From Paenibacillus thiaminolyticus (GTDB taxonomy: Bacteria > Bacillota > Bacilli > Paenibacillales > Paenibacillaceae), in assembly GCF_007066085.1 (NCBI RefSeq), contig NZ_CP041405.1:3060001-3124000 (forward strand): a stretch of DNA of 64,000 nucleotides, given 5' to 3'. Of the stretch, positions 18,962 through 31,384 are shown one piece after another; within the stretch, counting starts at the first letter, position 1; the number at the start of each line of letters is the position of its first letter. The position numbers were made by a program, and so were the translations under genes. The notes under the pieces are model-generated. The model ran no database searches. It was not told the origin of the DNA and saw nothing but the letters and a program-made list of their open reading frames with translations.

Positions 18962-19504
18962 TTACTTCACGAAAGGCATGCCGAGTTGCGTCAACAATTC
19001 GCGGGACTCTTCGTCCGTTTTCGCCGTCGTTACGACAACGATGTCCATACCGCGTACTTTATCTACTTGATCGTACTCGATCTCTGGGAAGATGATTTGC
19101 TCCTTCAGACCGAGCGTGTAGTTGCCGCGGCCGTCAAATGCTTTGTTCGAGATACCGTGGAAGTCACGGACACGAGGAAGCGTGACGTTGAACAATTTGT
19201 CCAGGAAGTGATACATGCGCTCACCGCGCAAAGTCACTTTCACACCAATCGGCATTCCTTCACGAAGCTTAAAGCCTGCGATAGACTTCTTCGCACGTGT
19301 AATTACTGGTTTTTGACCCGCGATCAATTGCAGTTCAGCAACAGCCGAATCCAATACTTTGGAGTTTTGAACAGCCTCACCCATACCCATGTTGATGACG
19401 ACTTTCTCCACTTTTGGCACCTGCATAACGGTTGTATAATTGAACTTCTGCATCAGCGCAGGAGTAACTTCGTTCAAGTAACGTTCTTTCAGACGAGCTG
19501 CCAT
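18962..19504 (-). CDS. rplE: 50S ribosomal protein L5
   Basis: 180 residues, [20 protein letters not shown] to [11 protein letters not shown]. 5S rRNA-binding protein of the central protuberance. Between rplX and rpsN. Confidence 0.98.
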   Translation of the reverse strand: MAARLKERYLNEVTPALMQKFNYTTVMQVPKVEKVVINMGMGEAVQNSKVLDSAVAELQLIAGQKPVITRAKKSIAGFKLREGMPIGVKVTLRGERMYHFLDKLFNVTLPRVRDFHGISNKAFDGRGNYTLGLKEQIIFPEIEYDQVDKVRGMDIVVVTTAKTDEESRELLTQLGMPFVK

Positions 19505-19530
19505 AAGGCACTGACCTCCTTTCTTAGCGA

Positions 19531-19881
19531 TTAGTCGATGATTGCGCCAGAGCGCTTAGCGACGCGCACTTTTTTGCCGTTCTCCACTTTGTAACCGATG
19601 CGCGTTACTTTACCGGACTTCGGATCCACGTGCATGACGTTGGATACGTGGATAGGCGCTTCTTGCTCGATGATACCGCCTTGCGGATTCGCAGCGTTCG
19701 GCTTCTGGTGCTTCTTCACCATGTTGACTCCTTCAACGAGAACACGGTTCTCGCGCGGATACGCAGCAATAACGCGGCCTTTTTTACCTTTGTCCTTACC
19801 CGTGATGACGATGACTGTATCGTCTTTCTTCACGTGCAGCTTATTGTTATGCGACTCGAGAATTTTCTTCAGTCGTGGCAT
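19531..19881 (-). CDS. rplX: 50S ribosomal protein L24
   Basis: 116 residues with the KOW motif ([20 protein letters not shown]). It has about 14 extra N-terminal residues ([14 protein letters not shown]) before the LHVKKDD point where Bacillus L24 begins; a ribosome binding site (GGAGGTGTGACAC) precedes the ATG of the longer form, so the extension is probably real. Confidence 0.96.
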   Translation of the reverse strand: MPRLKKILESHNNKLHVKKDDTVIVITGKDKGKKGRVIAAYPRENRVLVEGVNMVKKHQKPNAANPQGGIIEQEAPIHVSNVMHVDPKSGKVTRIGYKVENGKKVRVAKRSGAIID

Positions 19882-19920
19882 GTGTCACACCTCCTGCATC
19901 TTGCCTGGCCGGCAAGTTGA

Positions 19921-20289
19921 TTAGATCACTTCCGGAGCCAGGGAAACGATTTTCATGAAGTCTTTCTCGCGAAGTTCACGAGCAACCGGTCCGAAAATAC
20001 GAGTTCCGCGTGGGCCCTTGTCTTCTTTTACGATAACTGCCGCGTTTTCGTCAAACGAGATGTAAGAACCATCTTTCCGACGAACGGAGCGCTTCGTACG
20101 AACGATTACAGCTCTTACAACGTCGCCCTTTTTGACAACGCCGCCTGGTGTTGCTTGTTTTACAGAACATACGATCAAATCACCAATGTGAGCCGCTTTG
20201 CGTCCGGTTCCGCCCAACACGCGAATACACATCAATTCTTTCGCACCAGAGTTATCTGCGACCGCCAAACGTGTGAATGGTTGAATCAT
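19921..20289 (-). CDS. rplN: 50S ribosomal protein L14
   Basis: 122 residues, [20 protein letters not shown] to SLAPEVI, full-length L14 at the intersubunit face. 39 nt upstream of rplX. Confidence 0.98.
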   Translation of the reverse strand: MIQPFTRLAVADNSGAKELMCIRVLGGTGRKAAHIGDLIVCSVKQATPGGVVKKGDVVRAVIVRTKRSVRRKDGSYISFDENAAVIVKEDKGPRGTRIFGPVARELREKDFMKIVSLAPEVI

Positions 20290-20324
20290 TCGATTGTCCT
20301 CCTTTCGTTGAAGCTATTCGCTGC

Positions 20325-20591
20325 TTAAACGATGACTGCTTTTTCTACGATTTCAACGAGTCTCCAGCGCTTGTCTTTCGACAACGGGCGAGTCTCCATG
20401 ATTTTCACAGTATCGCCGATTTTTGCTTCGTTGTTCTCATCATGCGCTTTGAACTTCTTCGTATAACGGATGCGCTTGTGATACAGGTCATGCTTCTTGT
20501 ATGTTTCGACCGCGACGACGACGGTTTTGTCCATTTTATCGCTGACGACTTTGCCGACTTGCACTTTACGAGCGTTACGTTGTTCACTCAT
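20325..20591 (-). CDS. rpsQ: 30S ribosomal protein S17
   Basis: 88 residues, OB-fold 16S rRNA-binding protein ([18 protein letters not shown]). ATG at 20589-20591 after AAGGAGG; eight earlier codons in frame are unsupported. Confidence 0.98.
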   Translation of the reverse strand: MSEQRNARKVQVGKVVSDKMDKTVVVAVETYKKHDLYHKRIRYTKKFKAHDENNEAKIGDTVKIMETRPLSKDKRWRLVEIVEKAVIV

Positions 20592-20652
20592 GAGTGTTGG
20601 GCCTCCTTCCTGCATACAGGATCTCTATATTCCGATTCGACATCTAGGTCGA

Positions 20653-20853
20653 TTAACTAGTAATCCCAAGTTCTCTTTCACGAAGAACCGTATGTGCGCG
20701 AGCAATCGCTTTGCGTACATCACGGATACGAGTCGGGTTGTCAAGCTGTCCGGTAGCCAATTGGAAACGGAGGTTGAAAAGTTCTTCCTTGAATCCGGCA
20801 ATCTTTTGTTCAATTTCAGCAGTGGTCAAGTTGCGGAATTCACTAGCTTTCAT
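20653..20853 (-). CDS. rpmC: 50S ribosomal protein L29
   Basis: 66 residues, two-helix L29 ([20 protein letters not shown]) at the tunnel exit, a docking point for targeting factors. Its ATG overlaps the rplP stop (TAATG), indicating coupled translation. Confidence 0.97.
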   Translation of the reverse strand: MKASEFRNLTTAEIEQKIAGFKEELFNLRFQLATGQLDNPTRIRDVRKAIARAHTVLRERELGITS

Positions 20854-21278
20854 TATGCTTCACCACCCATTTCTTCACGTTTCACGAACTTCGTCTTGAC
20901 TGGCAGCTTGTGAGCGGCAAGACGCATTGCTTCGCGAGCTACTTCCTCGGAGACACCAGAAAGTTCGAACATGATCTTGCCTGGTTTAACCACAGCTACC
21001 CATTTCTCAACGTTACCTTTACCGCTACCCATCCGAACCTCAAGCGGCTTCGCCGTGATTGGCTTGTCAGGGAAAATTTTAATCCATACTTTACCGCCAC
21101 GCTTGATGTAACGAGTCATCGCGATACGGGCAGCCTCGATTTGACGGTTCGTGATCCACGTCGGTTCCAATGCTTGGAGACCGAAATCGCCAAAGTTAAG
21201 CGTTGTGCCGCCTTTCGCTTGACCTTTCAAGCGTCCTTTGAATTGCTTGCGGTGTTTTACACGTTTAGGTACCAACAT
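20853..21278 (-). CDS. rplP: 50S ribosomal protein L16
   Basis: 141 residues, [20 protein letters not shown], full length. Needed for late large-subunit assembly near the A site. Three nt after rpsC, one-base overlap with rpmC. Confidence 0.98.
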   Translation of the reverse strand: MLVPKRVKHRKQFKGRLKGQAKGGTTLNFGDFGLQALEPTWITNRQIEAARIAMTRYIKRGGKVWIKIFPDKPITAKPLEVRMGSGKGNVEKWVAVVKPGKIMFELSGVSEEVAREAMRLAAHKLPVKTKFVKREEMGGEA

Positions 21279-21280
21279 GA

Positions 21281-21946
21281 TTAGTTGCCTCCTTCCTGAG
21301 CAGCCTTTTTCTTAGCCGTAGGAAGTACCTCTCCACGATAGATCCATACTTTTACGCCCAGACGGCCGTAAGTTGTATGGGCTTCGGCTGTGCCGTAGTC
21401 AATGTCAGCGCGAAGCGTGTGAAGTGGCACAGTCCCTTCGCTGTAACCTTCCGAACGAGCGATTTCTGCACCGCCCAGACGACCGCTAACTGCAGTTTTG
21501 ATTCCTTTTGCACCAGCACGCATCGAGCGTTGGAGCGCTTGTTTCAGAGCGCGACGGAACGATACGCGGCGTTCCAGTTGTTGTGCAATGCTCTCAGCGA
21601 CGAGGATTGCATCCAAGTCTGGAGTTTTGATTTCCGAAATGTTGATGTGCACTTTTTTGCCGCCAGCGATAGTTGTTACTTCGCGACGAAGGGCTTCAAC
21701 TTCGGAACCGCCTTTACCGATGACCATGCCCGGCTTGGCTGTGTGGATCGTCACGTTCACGCGGTTAGCCGCGCGTTCGATTTCGATGCGGGATACGGCT
21801 GCATCCTTCAATTTGTTTTTCAAATACTCACGAATCTTTACGTCTTCGATAAGTAAGGTACCGAAGTCTTTTTCCGCGTACCATTTGGATTCCCAATCAC
21901 GGATGATACCAACTCGAAGTCCGACTGGATTTACCTTTTGACCCAC
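21281..21946 (-). CDS. rpsC: 30S ribosomal protein S3
   Basis: 221 residues, [20 protein letters not shown] with the KH domain ([16 protein letters not shown]) and S3 C-terminal domain. Forms part of the mRNA entry site. 13 nt after rplV. Confidence 0.98.
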   Translation of the reverse strand: MGQKVNPVGLRVGIIRDWESKWYAEKDFGTLLIEDVKIREYLKNKLKDAAVSRIEIERAANRVNVTIHTAKPGMVIGKGGSEVEALRREVTTIAGGKKVHINISEIKTPDLDAILVAESIAQQLERRVSFRRALKQALQRSMRAGAKGIKTAVSGRLGGAEIARSEGYSEGTVPLHTLRADIDYGTAEAHTTYGRLGVKVWIYRGEVLPTAKKKAAQEGGN

Positions 21947-21959
21947 TCGTTATCCCTCC

Positions 21960-22292
21960 TTATTTTTCAGATACCACGATAGAAATGTGGCTGGTTCTCT
22001 TATTGATACGGCTTGCACGTCCCATAGCGCGCGGACGGAATCGTTTCAAAGTAGGACCTTGGTTCACGTACACTTGCTCGATTACGAGCTTGTTCACGTC
22101 CATTTGATAGTTATGTTCTGCATTGGCAATCGCCGAGTTGAGCAGCTTCTCCACTACCGGAGATGCCGATTTAGGCGTGTGGCGCAGAATCGCAATCGCT
22201 TCGCCCACTTGCTTACCGCGGATCAAGTCAATCACCAGCTTGACCTTGCGCGGAGAAATGCGAACATTATTCGCATGTGCCTTCGCTTGCAT
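21960..22292 (-). CDS. rplV: 50S ribosomal protein L22
   Basis: 110 residues, [19 protein letters not shown] with the beta-hairpin that lines the exit tunnel ([19 protein letters not shown]). No deletion of the macrolide-resistance type is visible in the hairpin. ATG at 22290-22292 follows GGGAGG. Confidence 0.98.
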   Translation of the reverse strand: MQAKAHANNVRISPRKVKLVIDLIRGKQVGEAIAILRHTPKSASPVVEKLLNSAIANAEHNYQMDVNKLVIEQVYVNQGPTLKRFRPRAMGRASRINKRTSHISIVVSEK

Positions 22293-22327
22293 GGAAGTAC
22301 CTCCCCTCAAATGCTATATAGTCAAAA

Positions 22328-22606
22328 TTAGCGTCTTGTTTTTTTGTCGTCGTTCGTGTGGCCTTTGTACGTGCGTGTCGGCGCGAATTCGCCGAGCTTG
22401 TGTCCGACCATATCTTCCGTTACGTACACTGGCACGTGCTTGCGTCCATCATAGACACCGAACGTATGACCGATGAATTGAGGGAAAATCGTGGAGCGGC
22501 GCGACCAAGTCTTAACGACAGCCTTCTTGTTGGACTCGTTCATTTGCTCGACTTTCTTCATCAAATGACCATCGACGAATGGTCCTTTTTTCAAACTGCG
22601 ACCCAT
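22328..22606 (-). CDS. rpsS: 30S ribosomal protein S19
   Basis: 92 residues, [20 protein letters not shown] to TNDDKKTRR. Head protein, partner of S13. Between rplB and rplV. Confidence 0.98.
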   Translation of the reverse strand: MGRSLKKGPFVDGHLMKKVEQMNESNKKAVVKTWSRRSTIFPQFIGHTFGVYDGRKHVPVYVTEDMVGHKLGEFAPTRTYKGHTNDDKKTRR

Positions 22607-22677
22607 GTGTGAATCCTCCCTTCACAAAACCTTATGCTTGCGTGCGTTACGCCGCAGAGTATGCAGTCGGGTAAATA

Positions 22678-23508
22678 TTATTTCGTGCGATGACGTACGA
22701 TATATTTATCGGAATGCTTACCTTTTTTACGCGTTTTGTAACCGAGCGTCGGTTTGCCCCATGGAGACATAGGCGTTTTGCGGCCGATAGGAGCTTTACC
22801 TTCACCACCACCGTGAGGGTGATCAACCGGGTTCATGACGACACCGCGGACGGTAGGACGCTTGCCCAACCAGCGGCTGCGGCCGGCTTTACCGATTTTG
22901 ATAAGCTCGTGGTCGCCGTTGCCTACGGAACCGATTGTCGCGCGGCACACTTTGAGGACCTTGCGAACTTCGCCAGAGGACAGGCGAACCGTTACATATT
23001 TATCTTCTTTACCGAGCAATTGAGCTTCCGTGCCCGCTGCGCGAACCAGCTGGCCGCCCTTGCCTGGCTTCAATTCGATGTTGTGGATAACTGTACCTAC
23101 TGGAATGTTCTCAAGCGGCATTGCATTGCCTGTCTTGATGTCCGCTCCAGGACCCGATACGATCACATCGTTCACTTTCAGACCTTTTGGCGCGAGGATG
23201 TAACGCTTCTCACCGTCTGCATAATGAATCAACGCGATGTTGGACGTACGGTTCGGATCGTACTCGATCGTAGCAACGCGGCCTGGAATGCCATCCTTGT
23301 TGCGTTTGAAGTCGATGATCCGGTATTTACGCTTATGTCCGCCGCCACGGTGACGAACCGTAATTTTTCCTTGGCTGTTACGTCCTGCTTTTTTGCTCAA
23401 AGGAGCAAGCAGGGACTTCTCTGGCACATTCGTTGTGATCTCTTCGAACGTAGATACGCTCATGCCACGACGAGCCGGAGATGTCGGTTTGTACTTTTTG
23501 ATAGGCAC
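22678..23508 (-). CDS. rplB: 50S ribosomal protein L2
   Basis: 276 residues, full length, with [18 protein letters not shown] and the conserved [13 protein letters not shown] segment near the peptidyl transferase centre, whose His is essential in other species. Confidence 0.98.
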   Translation of the reverse strand: MPIKKYKPTSPARRGMSVSTFEEITTNVPEKSLLAPLSKKAGRNSQGKITVRHRGGGHKRKYRIIDFKRNKDGIPGRVATIEYDPNRTSNIALIHYADGEKRYILAPKGLKVNDVIVSGPGADIKTGNAMPLENIPVGTVIHNIELKPGKGGQLVRAAGTEAQLLGKEDKYVTVRLSSGEVRKVLKVCRATIGSVGNGDHELIKIGKAGRSRWLGKRPTVRGVVMNPVDHPHGGGEGKAPIGRKTPMSPWGKPTLGYKTRKKGKHSDKYIVRHRTK

Positions 23509-23540
23509 TGGTTTTCCCTCCTTACTTTACGAGTGTGTCA

Positions 23541-23831
23541 TTATACCGTTTCGAAGAATTCAAGCGGCTTGCTGTCTTTCGCCAGCGTGACGAATGCTTT
23601 CTTCCATTCGGTTGTATATCCGGAGTAGCGGCCATAGCGCTTCGGCTTGGCTGGCACGCGAAGCGTGTTCACGTTCGCTACCTTAACTTTGAAAATCGAC
23701 TCAACGGCTTGCTTGATTTCCGTCTTATTCGCACGGATATCGACTTCAAATACATATTTCAGGTCGTTCATCATGTCAGCTGTGCGTTCAGTGATGATGG
23801 GACGCTTAATGATATCGCGAGGGTCTTTCAT
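23541..23831 (-). CDS. rplW: 50S ribosomal protein L23
   Basis: 96 residues, [20 protein letters not shown]. Tunnel-exit protein that docks trigger factor and SRP. ATG overlaps the rplD stop by one base. Confidence 0.98.
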   Translation of the reverse strand: MKDPRDIIKRPIITERTADMMNDLKYVFEVDIRANKTEIKQAVESIFKVKVANVNTLRVPAKPKRYGRYSGYTTEWKKAFVTLAKDSKPLEFFETV

Positions 23832-24454
23832 TACGCGAACACCTCCTCTACCTTCTGAACCGCATCCTTCGTAATGATGAGCTTCTCATGGCGAAGCACG
23901 TCATATACGTTCACACCGTCTGCTGCAACGAGCTTCACAGAAGGAATGTTGCGAGCGGAGAGTGCCACATTGTCATTGTACTCAGGCACAACGACCAACG
24001 CTTTGCGGTCCACTTTCAGATTGTTCAAGATTGCAGCGAATTCCTTCGTCTTCGGCGCATTCATCGTCAATTGATCCAAGACGATAATTTGCTCTGCCAG
24101 AACTTTGGAAGACAGTGCGGATTTGATTGCCAGACGGCGAACTTTCTTAGGAAGCTTATACGCATAGCTGCGTGGTGTCGGACCGAATACCGTACCGCCG
24201 CCTTTCCATTGTGGCGAACGAATGGATCCTTGACGCGCGCGTCCAGTTCCTTTTTGTTTCCAAGGCTTGCGGCCACCACCGCTAACTTCAGAACGGGTTT
24301 TTACTTTGTGCGTACCTTGACGCATCGATGCAAGCTGCATAACAACCGCATCATGAAGCACGTGCTTGTTCGGTTCAATACCGAATACCGTGTCAGCCAA
24401 TTCGATCTCGCCGACTTGCGCACCGCTGATGTTGTATACTGCTACTTTTGGCAT
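23831..24454 (-). CDS. rplD: 50S ribosomal protein L4
   Basis: 207 residues with the tunnel loop ([19 protein letters not shown]). In Enterobacteria L4 represses the S10 operon; this is not established for Firmicutes. Overlaps rplW start as TAATG. Confidence 0.98.
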   Translation of the reverse strand: MPKVAVYNISGAQVGEIELADTVFGIEPNKHVLHDAVVMQLASMRQGTHKVKTRSEVSGGGRKPWKQKGTGRARQGSIRSPQWKGGGTVFGPTPRSYAYKLPKKVRRLAIKSALSSKVLAEQIIVLDQLTMNAPKTKEFAAILNNLKVDRKALVVVPEYNDNVALSARNIPSVKLVAADGVNVYDVLRHEKLIITKDAVQKVEEVFA

Positions 24455-24479
24455 TCTGAGCTCCTCCTTTCCTTACGGA

Positions 24480-25103
24480 TTACTTTTTGATAGCTTGCTT
24501 AACGTTAACGAAGCTGTTTCTCGGACCCGGAATGGAGCCTTTGACGAGGATGACATTGCGTTCTGCATCCACTTTGACAACTTCGAGGTTTTGAATCGTT
24601 ACGGTTTCGCTTCCCATGTGGCCTGGCAGGCGCTTGCCTTTAGGCACGCGGTTCGCTTGGATGGAACCCATGGAACCAGGACCGCGGTGATAACGGGAGC
24701 CGTGAGACATTGGTCCGCGGCTTTGGCCCCAGCGCTTGATTACGCCTGCGAATCCTTTACCTTTGGAGATACCTGTAACGTCAACGAATTCACCTTCTGC
24801 AAAGATGTCGGCCTTCAGCTCCTGGCCAACTTCGAATTGAGAAAGATCCACACCACGAAGTTCTTTTACGTAGCGCTTAGGCGTTGTATTAGCTTTCTTC
24901 GCGTGGCCGACTTCCGGCTTCGTCGATCTTTTTTCTTTTTTATCAGCATAGCCGATTTGGATAGCTTCATAACCGTCGTTCTCGACGTCTTTCTTTTGAA
25001 GAACGACGCAAGGACCTGCTTCGATAACAGTTACCGGCACTACGTTACCTTCTGGGGTAAACACTTGAGTCATGCCGAGCTTTTTACCTAAGATACCTTT
25101 CAT
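24480..25103 (-). CDS. rplC: 50S ribosomal protein L3
   Basis: 207 residues, [20 protein letters not shown] with the W-loop [20 protein letters not shown] that reaches the peptidyl transferase centre. Second gene of the S10 operon. Confidence 0.98.
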   Translation of the reverse strand: MKGILGKKLGMTQVFTPEGNVVPVTVIEAGPCVVLQKKDVENDGYEAIQIGYADKKEKRSTKPEVGHAKKANTTPKRYVKELRGVDLSQFEVGQELKADIFAEGEFVDVTGISKGKGFAGVIKRWGQSRGPMSHGSRYHRGPGSMGSIQANRVPKGKRLPGHMGSETVTIQNLEVVKVDAERNVILVKGSIPGPRNSFVNVKQAIKK

Positions 25104-25151
25104 GTTGACACCTCTTTTCGTTCCTTAATCCGAATCAATGTAATGCAAAGC

Positions 25152-25773
<622 letters not shown>

Positions 25774-27123
25774 TTACACACGAAGCGCGGTCTCATTCAG
25801 CCTCTCGGCCGAAGCAGCCACTTCGTTCGTAGCTTGTCCGATGCTCTCCGTCATCTCCAGCAGCGATTGCATTTCCGCCATGAAGCGCTCCAGCCCCTGC
25901 ACGCTCTGAACGGCCTGCCGCACAATGTCGCCGAAGGCCTCCTTCGTTCCCTCTGCCTGCTCATGCACGGCCGCGACGCTGTCCTTCACCAGCCGAATGC
26001 GGTGAACGACCGCGTTCGTCGCCAGCGTGGAGTTGCCGATCAGCTCCTCAATGTCGGCCACCGTATCCTTCGTATGAGCGGCCAGCTTGCTTACTTCCTT
26101 CGCTACGATTGCAAATCCGGCGCCCTGCTCTCCTGCCCTTGCGGCCTCAATGGATGCATTCAGCGCCAGCAGCCCCGTCTGCTCGGCGATCTCCTTCACG
26201 GCTCCTACAATCGAGCGGATGCGGAGCGATGTATCCTTCAAGTCCATGATCTGAGACTGCATCTCCTGCGCATTGAGATCGATATCACGAATCCCGTCCG
26301 AAAATTGAACCATTCGTTCCATCCCCCTGTGCGCCTTGTCCTCCGTCTGGGCAGCGGATTGGGTCGTCAGGTTGATCTTGTCGTTCATTTCCAGCCCTTT
26401 GCGCGTGAACTGCTGTATCGTCTCATTCGTGTCCGTTGTCAAGCGGGCCAGTTCCCCGCTTAGCTGCGAGACGCTTCCTTTCAGCTCCTCCTTCACCTCC
26501 TGATAGCTCTGCTCACGTTCCATCCGGCTGCGCTCTTCATACGCTTGCACGACGAGCTGCAGCTCCAGGCTCAGAATGCGGTTGACTGCCATGATGGCTT
26601 CGATTCTCGTCGGCTCCTCGCCGATATGAACATAGACTAAGGACGTCAATTCGTTCTGAAGGGTTTGGAACGCCCCGATATACCATTTCGTCTCCAATCC
26701 GATCTTCCGGTGCATCTCGGCAATTTTGATTCTCTTCATTATATAGGCATGATCGATAAGCCCATTGAACATCTCGCTAACATGCCGTTCCAGCGTCGAG
26801 TGTAGCCGTTCCAAGGTGCTGTGGGCCATAATCATATCCCGAAGTTCGTTGATATCGGTAATCTGAGAGTAAAAAGAGCGGGTGACATCCTTCATATAAG
26901 GAAGAATATGAGGCTGAATGCGACGGAGCAGTGTCAAATCGGCTTCGGTCAATCCAAGCAGCCCGATTTGACGGTGCAGCGGATGGCTGGAAGGCAGGCG
27001 AATCTCTCCTTGCAGCAGTTGTTCGTCATCATGCATATTCCACCTGTCGCGCTGCGGTGCGGCAGCCTGCCCGGACTCGTCTGGACGCCTTGTATGTAAA
27101 TGAGTTCTGAATCTTCTCCACAT
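25774..27123 (-). CDS. Globin-coupled chemotaxis transducer (HemAT-like)
   Basis: 449 residues. Residues about 50-200 form a sensor-globin domain: the proximal His is His137 in EMHRKIGLETKWY, matching the F-helix of B. subtilis HemAT. Residues about 240-449 are a methyl-accepting signalling domain with the hairpin LLALNASIEAARAGEQGAGF that binds CheA/CheW. There is no membrane segment, so it is a soluble haem oxygen sensor. Start ATG 27121-27123 is chosen by AAAGG spacing; ATG at 27136-27138 is possible. Inserted between tuf and rpsJ, where B. subtilis has ybaC, with its own promoter. Confidence 0.9.
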   Translation of the reverse strand: MWRRFRTHLHTRRPDESGQAAAPQRDRWNMHDDEQLLQGEIRLPSSHPLHRQIGLLGLTEADLTLLRRIQPHILPYMKDVTRSFYSQITDINELRDMIMAHSTLERLHSTLERHVSEMFNGLIDHAYIMKRIKIAEMHRKIGLETKWYIGAFQTLQNELTSLVYVHIGEEPTRIEAIMAVNRILSLELQLVVQAYEERSRMEREQSYQEVKEELKGSVSQLSGELARLTTDTNETIQQFTRKGLEMNDKINLTTQSAAQTEDKAHRGMERMVQFSDGIRDIDLNAQEMQSQIMDLKDTSLRIRSIVGAVKEIAEQTGLLALNASIEAARAGEQGAGFAIVAKEVSKLAAHTKDTVADIEELIGNSTLATNAVVHRIRLVKDSVAAVHEQAEGTKEAFGDIVRQAVQSVQGLERFMAEMQSLLEMTESIGQATNEVAASAERLNETALRV

Positions 27124-27194
27124 TTTGGTGCTTCTCATCCTTTCCCTTTCTCTTCGATGCGGGTATGGCCTCTGCGGAGTGCTCGATTTTCCCT

Positions 27195-27222
27195 ATAATA
27201 TTGTACTTGCCGTTCTATACAA
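27195..27222 (-). promoter_or_regulatory. Candidate promoter of the hemAT-like gene
   Basis: Minus strand TTGTAT (27217-27222), 16 nt, TATTAT (27195-27200). A second A/T-rich stretch with TATAAT lies just upstream but has no -35. No sigma-D (motility) promoter was found. Confidence 0.4.
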
Positions 27223-27304
27223 ATTATATAATCGATGTCATTCACAGCTTGGCGCATATCGTCAATTTCGTGAACGGCCCGGGAAGGATTCGGCTGATCG
27301 CATG

Positions 27305-27335
27305 AAAAAGCCCTTCATTCCGAAGAATGAAGGGC
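27305..27335 (-). terminator. Intrinsic terminator after tuf (UUCG loop)
   Basis: A perfect 11-bp stem (27310-27320 with 27325-27335) closed by a UUCG tetraloop and followed by TTTTT on the minus strand. A second small hairpin GCCGGC/GCCGGC (27343-27358) lies between it and the tuf stop. It separates the str operon from hemAT and S10. Confidence 0.92.
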
Positions 27336-27364
27336 CGGGACCGCCGGCTCGCGCCGGCAGTTCA

Positions 27365-28558
27365 TTATTTAATGATGGATGCAACCGCACCAGCACCTAC
27401 TGTACGGCCACCTTCGCGGATAGCGAAGCGAGTACCTTCTTCGATCGCGATTGGAGCGATCAGATTAACAGTAACGGTGATGTTGTCGCCAGGCATAACC
27501 ATTTCAGTGCCTTCTGGCAGGTCAATGATACCTGTTACGTCCGTTGTACGGAAGTAGAATTGTGGACGGTAGCCAGTGAAGAAAGGCTTATGACGGCCAC
27601 CTTCTTCTTTGGTCAATACGTACACTTGAGCAGTGAACTCTGTGTGCGGCTTAACGGAGCCTGGCTTAGCCAATACTTGACCGCGCTCGATTTGGTTACG
27701 GTCAACACCACGGAGCAATGCGCCGATGTTGTCGCCCGCTTGAGCGGAATCCAGAAGCTTACGGAACATTTCAACGCCCGTAACAACGGATTTTTTCGTT
27801 TCTTCTTGGATACCAACGATTTCAATCTCGTCGCCCACTTTAACTGTACCACGCTCAACACGGCCAGTAGCAACCGTACCGCGGCCCGTGATGGAGAATA
27901 CGTCCTCGACAGGCATCAGGAAAGGCTTCTCAGTGTCGCGCTCTGGAGTCGGGATGTAAGAGTCGATTTGATCGAACAGCTCGACGATTTTGTCAGCCCA
28001 AGGGCCGTCTGGGTTTTGCAGCGCTTCACGTGCAGAACCGCGAATGATTGGAGTGTCGTCGCCTGGGAATTCGTATTCGCTCAGAAGGTCGCGAATTTCC
28101 ATTTCTACCAGTTCGAGCAACTCTTCGTCTTCAACCATGTCGCATTTGTTCATGAATACGACGATGTAAGGTACGCCTACTTGGCGGGAGAGCAAGATGT
28201 GCTCACGAGTTTGCGGCATTGGGCCGTCAGCTGCGGATACGACGAGAATCGCGCCGTCCATTTGTGCAGCACCCGTGATCATGTTCTTAACGTAGTCGGC
28301 GTGACCTGGGCAGTCTACGTGTGCGTAGTGACGAGTAGCGGACTCGTACTCAACGTGGGACGTCGAGATTGTGATACCGCGCTCGCGCTCTTCTGGAGCT
28401 TTGTCGATTTGGTCGTATGCGATTGCGTTACCACCGCCATACTTTTTCGTCAATACTGTCGTGATTGCAGCTGTCAAAGTTGTTTTACCATGGTCAACGT
28501 GACCGATCGTACCGATATTAACGTGCGGTTTCGTACGTTCAAACTTAGCCTTTGCCAT
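27365..28558 (-). CDS. tuf: Elongation factor Tu
   Basis: 397 residues. GTPase motifs [19 protein letters not shown] and NKCDMVED are intact, followed by the two beta-barrel domains. Delivers aminoacyl-tRNA to the ribosome. ATG at 28556-28558 ([14 protein letters not shown]) follows AAGGAGG; 17 earlier codons are open but unsupported. Last gene of the str operon. Confidence 0.98.
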   Translation of the reverse strand: MAKAKFERTKPHVNIGTIGHVDHGKTTLTAAITTVLTKKYGGGNAIAYDQIDKAPEERERGITISTSHVEYESATRHYAHVDCPGHADYVKNMITGAAQMDGAILVVSAADGPMPQTREHILLSRQVGVPYIVVFMNKCDMVEDEELLELVEMEIRDLLSEYEFPGDDTPIIRGSAREALQNPDGPWADKIVELFDQIDSYIPTPERDTEKPFLMPVEDVFSITGRGTVATGRVERGTVKVGDEIEIVGIQEETKKSVVTGVEMFRKLLDSAQAGDNIGALLRGVDRNQIERGQVLAKPGSVKPHTEFTAQVYVLTKEEGGRHKPFFTGYRPQFYFRTTDVTGIIDLPEGTEMVMPGDNITVTVNLIAPIAIEEGTRFAIREGGRTVGAGAVASIIK

Positions 28559-28653
28559 TTGAACCAGTTCCTCCTTAATAAGTGGAATAAGTATGTTGGG
28601 CGGGCACATGACGTGTCATGTGCGCCAGCCGTTGCAAACATCAGGTCGGCGAA

Positions 28654-30729
28654 TTATACGCCTTTACTCTTCGAAATGATCTCTTCCGAGATATTCCGTG
28701 GAACTTCTTCATAGTGAGAGAGTTCCATCGAGAATACGCCACGGCCTTGTGTACCGGAACGGAGCGTTGTGGAATATCCGAACATCTCTGCGAGAGGTAC
28801 CTTGGCACGGATAATCTGTGCGCCTGCACGGGAATCCATACCTTCGATACGACCGCGACGGGAGTTCAGCATGCCCATTACGTCGCCCATGTACTCTTCA
28901 GGCACGGTAACTTCGACCTTCATGATTGGCTCGAGAAGAACTGGATTACATTTGTCCTTCGCTGCTTTAAGCGCCATGGAACCGGCAATCTTAAACGCCA
29001 TCTCACTGGAGTCGACATCGTGATACGAACCGTCGACGATCGTTGCTTTGATGTCTACGAGCGGATAACCGGCCAAGACACCGTTCTGCATCGATTCTTC
29101 GATTCCCGCTTGTACCGGCGCGATGTATTCGCGTGGCACAACCCCACCGACGATCTTGTTCTCGAATGCAAATCCTGCGCCTGGCTCTTGTGGTGCGAAC
29201 TCGATCCATACGTGACCGTATTGACCGCGACCACCGGACTGACGCACGAACTTACCTTCAACTCGTGCCGGTGTACGGAATGTTTCACGATAAGCAACTT
29301 GCGGGTTACCGATATTCGTTTCCACTTTGAACTCGCGGCGCATACGGTCGATGATGACGTCAAGGTGAAGCTCACCCATACCGCCCAGGATCGTTTGACC
29401 TGTCTCTTCGTCCGTGTGAGCGCGGAGCGTTGGATCCTCTTCCGTCAGCTTCGCCAAGGCTACGCCAAGCTTATCTTGGTCCGCTTTGGTCTTCGGCTCT
29501 ACGGCGATATGGATAACCGGCTCAGGGAAGTTCATGGATTCCAGAATAATCGGGTTCTTCTCGTCGCACAGCGTGTCGCCTGTGCCCGTATCTTTCAAGC
29601 CAACGGCAGCCGCGATGTCGCCAGAATAGACGATATCGATCTCTTCACGGCTGTTCGCGTGCATTTGAAGAATACGGCCGATGCGCTCGCGCTTGCCCTT
29701 CGTCGCATTCAATACGTAAGAACCGGAGTTCAATACGCCAGAGTATACGCGGAAGAATGTCAGCTTACCAACGTAAGGGTCTGTCATAATCTTGAACGCA
29801 AGTGCCGAGAACGGCTCTTCGTCCGAAGAATGACGAACCGATTCCGTTCCGTCTTCGAGATGGCCTTGAATATCAGGCACATCCAATGGAGACGGGAGGT
29901 AGTCGACAACAGCGTCGATCATCATCTGAACGCCTTTGTTGCGGTAGGAAGATCCGCAGACAACCGGGAAGATTTGAACGCTGCATACCCCTTTGCGGAG
30001 AGCGGCTTTCAGTTCAGGAACTGTAATCTCTTCGCCTTCGAGGTATTTCATTGTCAAGTCTTCGTCGAGCTCTGCAATCTTCTCAATCAATTCCAGACGG
30101 AGTTCTTCCGCTTTGTCTTTCAACTCAGCCGGAATTTCCGTCTCTTCGATTTCTTTTCCAAGATCGTCTTTGAAGATGTACGCTTTTTGCGTCATCAAAT
30201 CAACGATACCTACGAAATCATTCTCTGCGCCGATAGGCAACTGAAGCGCCACAGCATTCGCTTGCAAACGGTCTTTCATGGACTGGATGACATTAAGGAA
30301 GTCAGCGCCAATGATGTCCATTTTGTTGACGTAAGCAATACGAGGTACGCCGTAACGGTCGGCTTGACGCCATACCGTCTCGGATTGTGGCTCAACGCCT
30401 TCTTTTGCAGAGAAAACGCCTACGGCTCCGTCCAATACGCGAAGGGAACGCTCAACCTCTACCGTAAAGTCAACGTGGCCCGGAGTGTCGATAATATTAA
30501 CGCGGTGACCTTTCCATTGTGCGGTCGTTGCCGCCGATGTAATCGTGATACCGCGCTCTTGTTCTTGCGCCATCCAGTCCATTGTCGCGGAACCTTCATG
30601 GGTTTCACCAATCTTATGAGTACGACCGGTGTAGAACAGAATACGCTCCGTTGTCGTTGTTTTACCGGCATCGATGTGAGCCATAATCCCGATATTACGC
30701 GTATTTGCCAAGGAGAACTGTCTTGCCAT
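28654..30729 (-). CDS. fusA: Elongation factor G
   Basis: 691 residues with five-domain EF-G layout. GTPase motifs [20 protein letters not shown] and NKMDIIGAD are intact. Catalyses translocation. ATG at 30727-30729 ([14 protein letters not shown]) follows AAGGGAG. Confidence 0.98.
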   Translation of the reverse strand: MARQFSLANTRNIGIMAHIDAGKTTTTERILFYTGRTHKIGETHEGSATMDWMAQEQERGITITSAATTAQWKGHRVNIIDTPGHVDFTVEVERSLRVLDGAVGVFSAKEGVEPQSETVWRQADRYGVPRIAYVNKMDIIGADFLNVIQSMKDRLQANAVALQLPIGAENDFVGIVDLMTQKAYIFKDDLGKEIEETEIPAELKDKAEELRLELIEKIAELDEDLTMKYLEGEEITVPELKAALRKGVCSVQIFPVVCGSSYRNKGVQMMIDAVVDYLPSPLDVPDIQGHLEDGTESVRHSSDEEPFSALAFKIMTDPYVGKLTFFRVYSGVLNSGSYVLNATKGKRERIGRILQMHANSREEIDIVYSGDIAAAVGLKDTGTGDTLCDEKNPIILESMNFPEPVIHIAVEPKTKADQDKLGVALAKLTEEDPTLRAHTDEETGQTILGGMGELHLDVIIDRMRREFKVETNIGNPQVAYRETFRTPARVEGKFVRQSGGRGQYGHVWIEFAPQEPGAGFAFENKIVGGVVPREYIAPVQAGIEESMQNGVLAGYPLVDIKATIVDGSYHDVDSSEMAFKIAGSMALKAAKDKCNPVLLEPIMKVEVTVPEEYMGDVMGMLNSRRGRIEGMDSRAGAQIIRAKVPLAEMFGYSTTLRSGTQGRGVFSMELSHYEEVPRNISEEIISKSKGV

Positions 30730-30791
30730 GGAGTGATCTCCCTTCAAATTGGGTTAGGTAACTCAATAATCGAGACCCGCTCAGCTGAATC

Positions 30792-31262
30792 CTACCAGCG
30801 GTAGTGAGCATACGCTTTGTTTGCTTCAGCCATTTTATGCGTATCTTCGCGCTTCTTAACAGCAGCGCCTGTATTGTTGGAAGCATCGATAATCTCTGCT
30901 GCCAGACGTTCTTGCATGGTCTTCTCACCGCGGTTGCGAGAGTAGTTGACCAACCAGCGCAATCCCAACGAAGTGCGGCGCTCTGGCTTCACTTCGATAG
31001 GCACTTGATAGTTCGAACCGCCGACACGGCGAGCCTTAACTTCAAGGACCGGCATGATATTCTTCAATGCTGCTTCAAACACTTCCATAGGATCTTTCCC
31101 CGTGCGTTCTTGAATGAGCGTGAAAGAATCATATAGAATAGTTTGAGCAACACCACGTTTACCGTCGATCATGATGCGGTTAATCAGGCGAGTAACCAAC
31201 TTGCTGTTATACACCGGATCCGGCAGCACGTCGCGCTTAGGAACTGGACCTTTGCGTGGCAT
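30792..31262 (-). CDS. rpsG: 30S ribosomal protein S7
   Basis: 156 residues, [19 protein letters not shown]. Head assembly initiator. ATG at 31260-31262 follows AAAGGGGG. The gap to rpsL (122 nt) holds a small inverted repeat GATAGG/CCTATC (31351-31370). Confidence 0.98.
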   Translation of the reverse strand: MPRKGPVPKRDVLPDPVYNSKLVTRLINRIMIDGKRGVAQTILYDSFTLIQERTGKDPMEVFEAALKNIMPVLEVKARRVGGSNYQVPIEVKPERRTSLGLRWLVNYSRNRGEKTMQERLAAEIIDASNNTGAAVKKREDTHKMAEANKAYAHYRW

Positions 31263-31384
31263 GTGAATCCCCCTTTCCAAATAACTTCACAAGCAGAAGC
31301 GAGTCCGTCTTCCTCTCCCGAGGAATGCGTCTCTCTCTGTAACGGAATATGATAGGTGCACTATCCTATCCCAAGTGATCGCGA

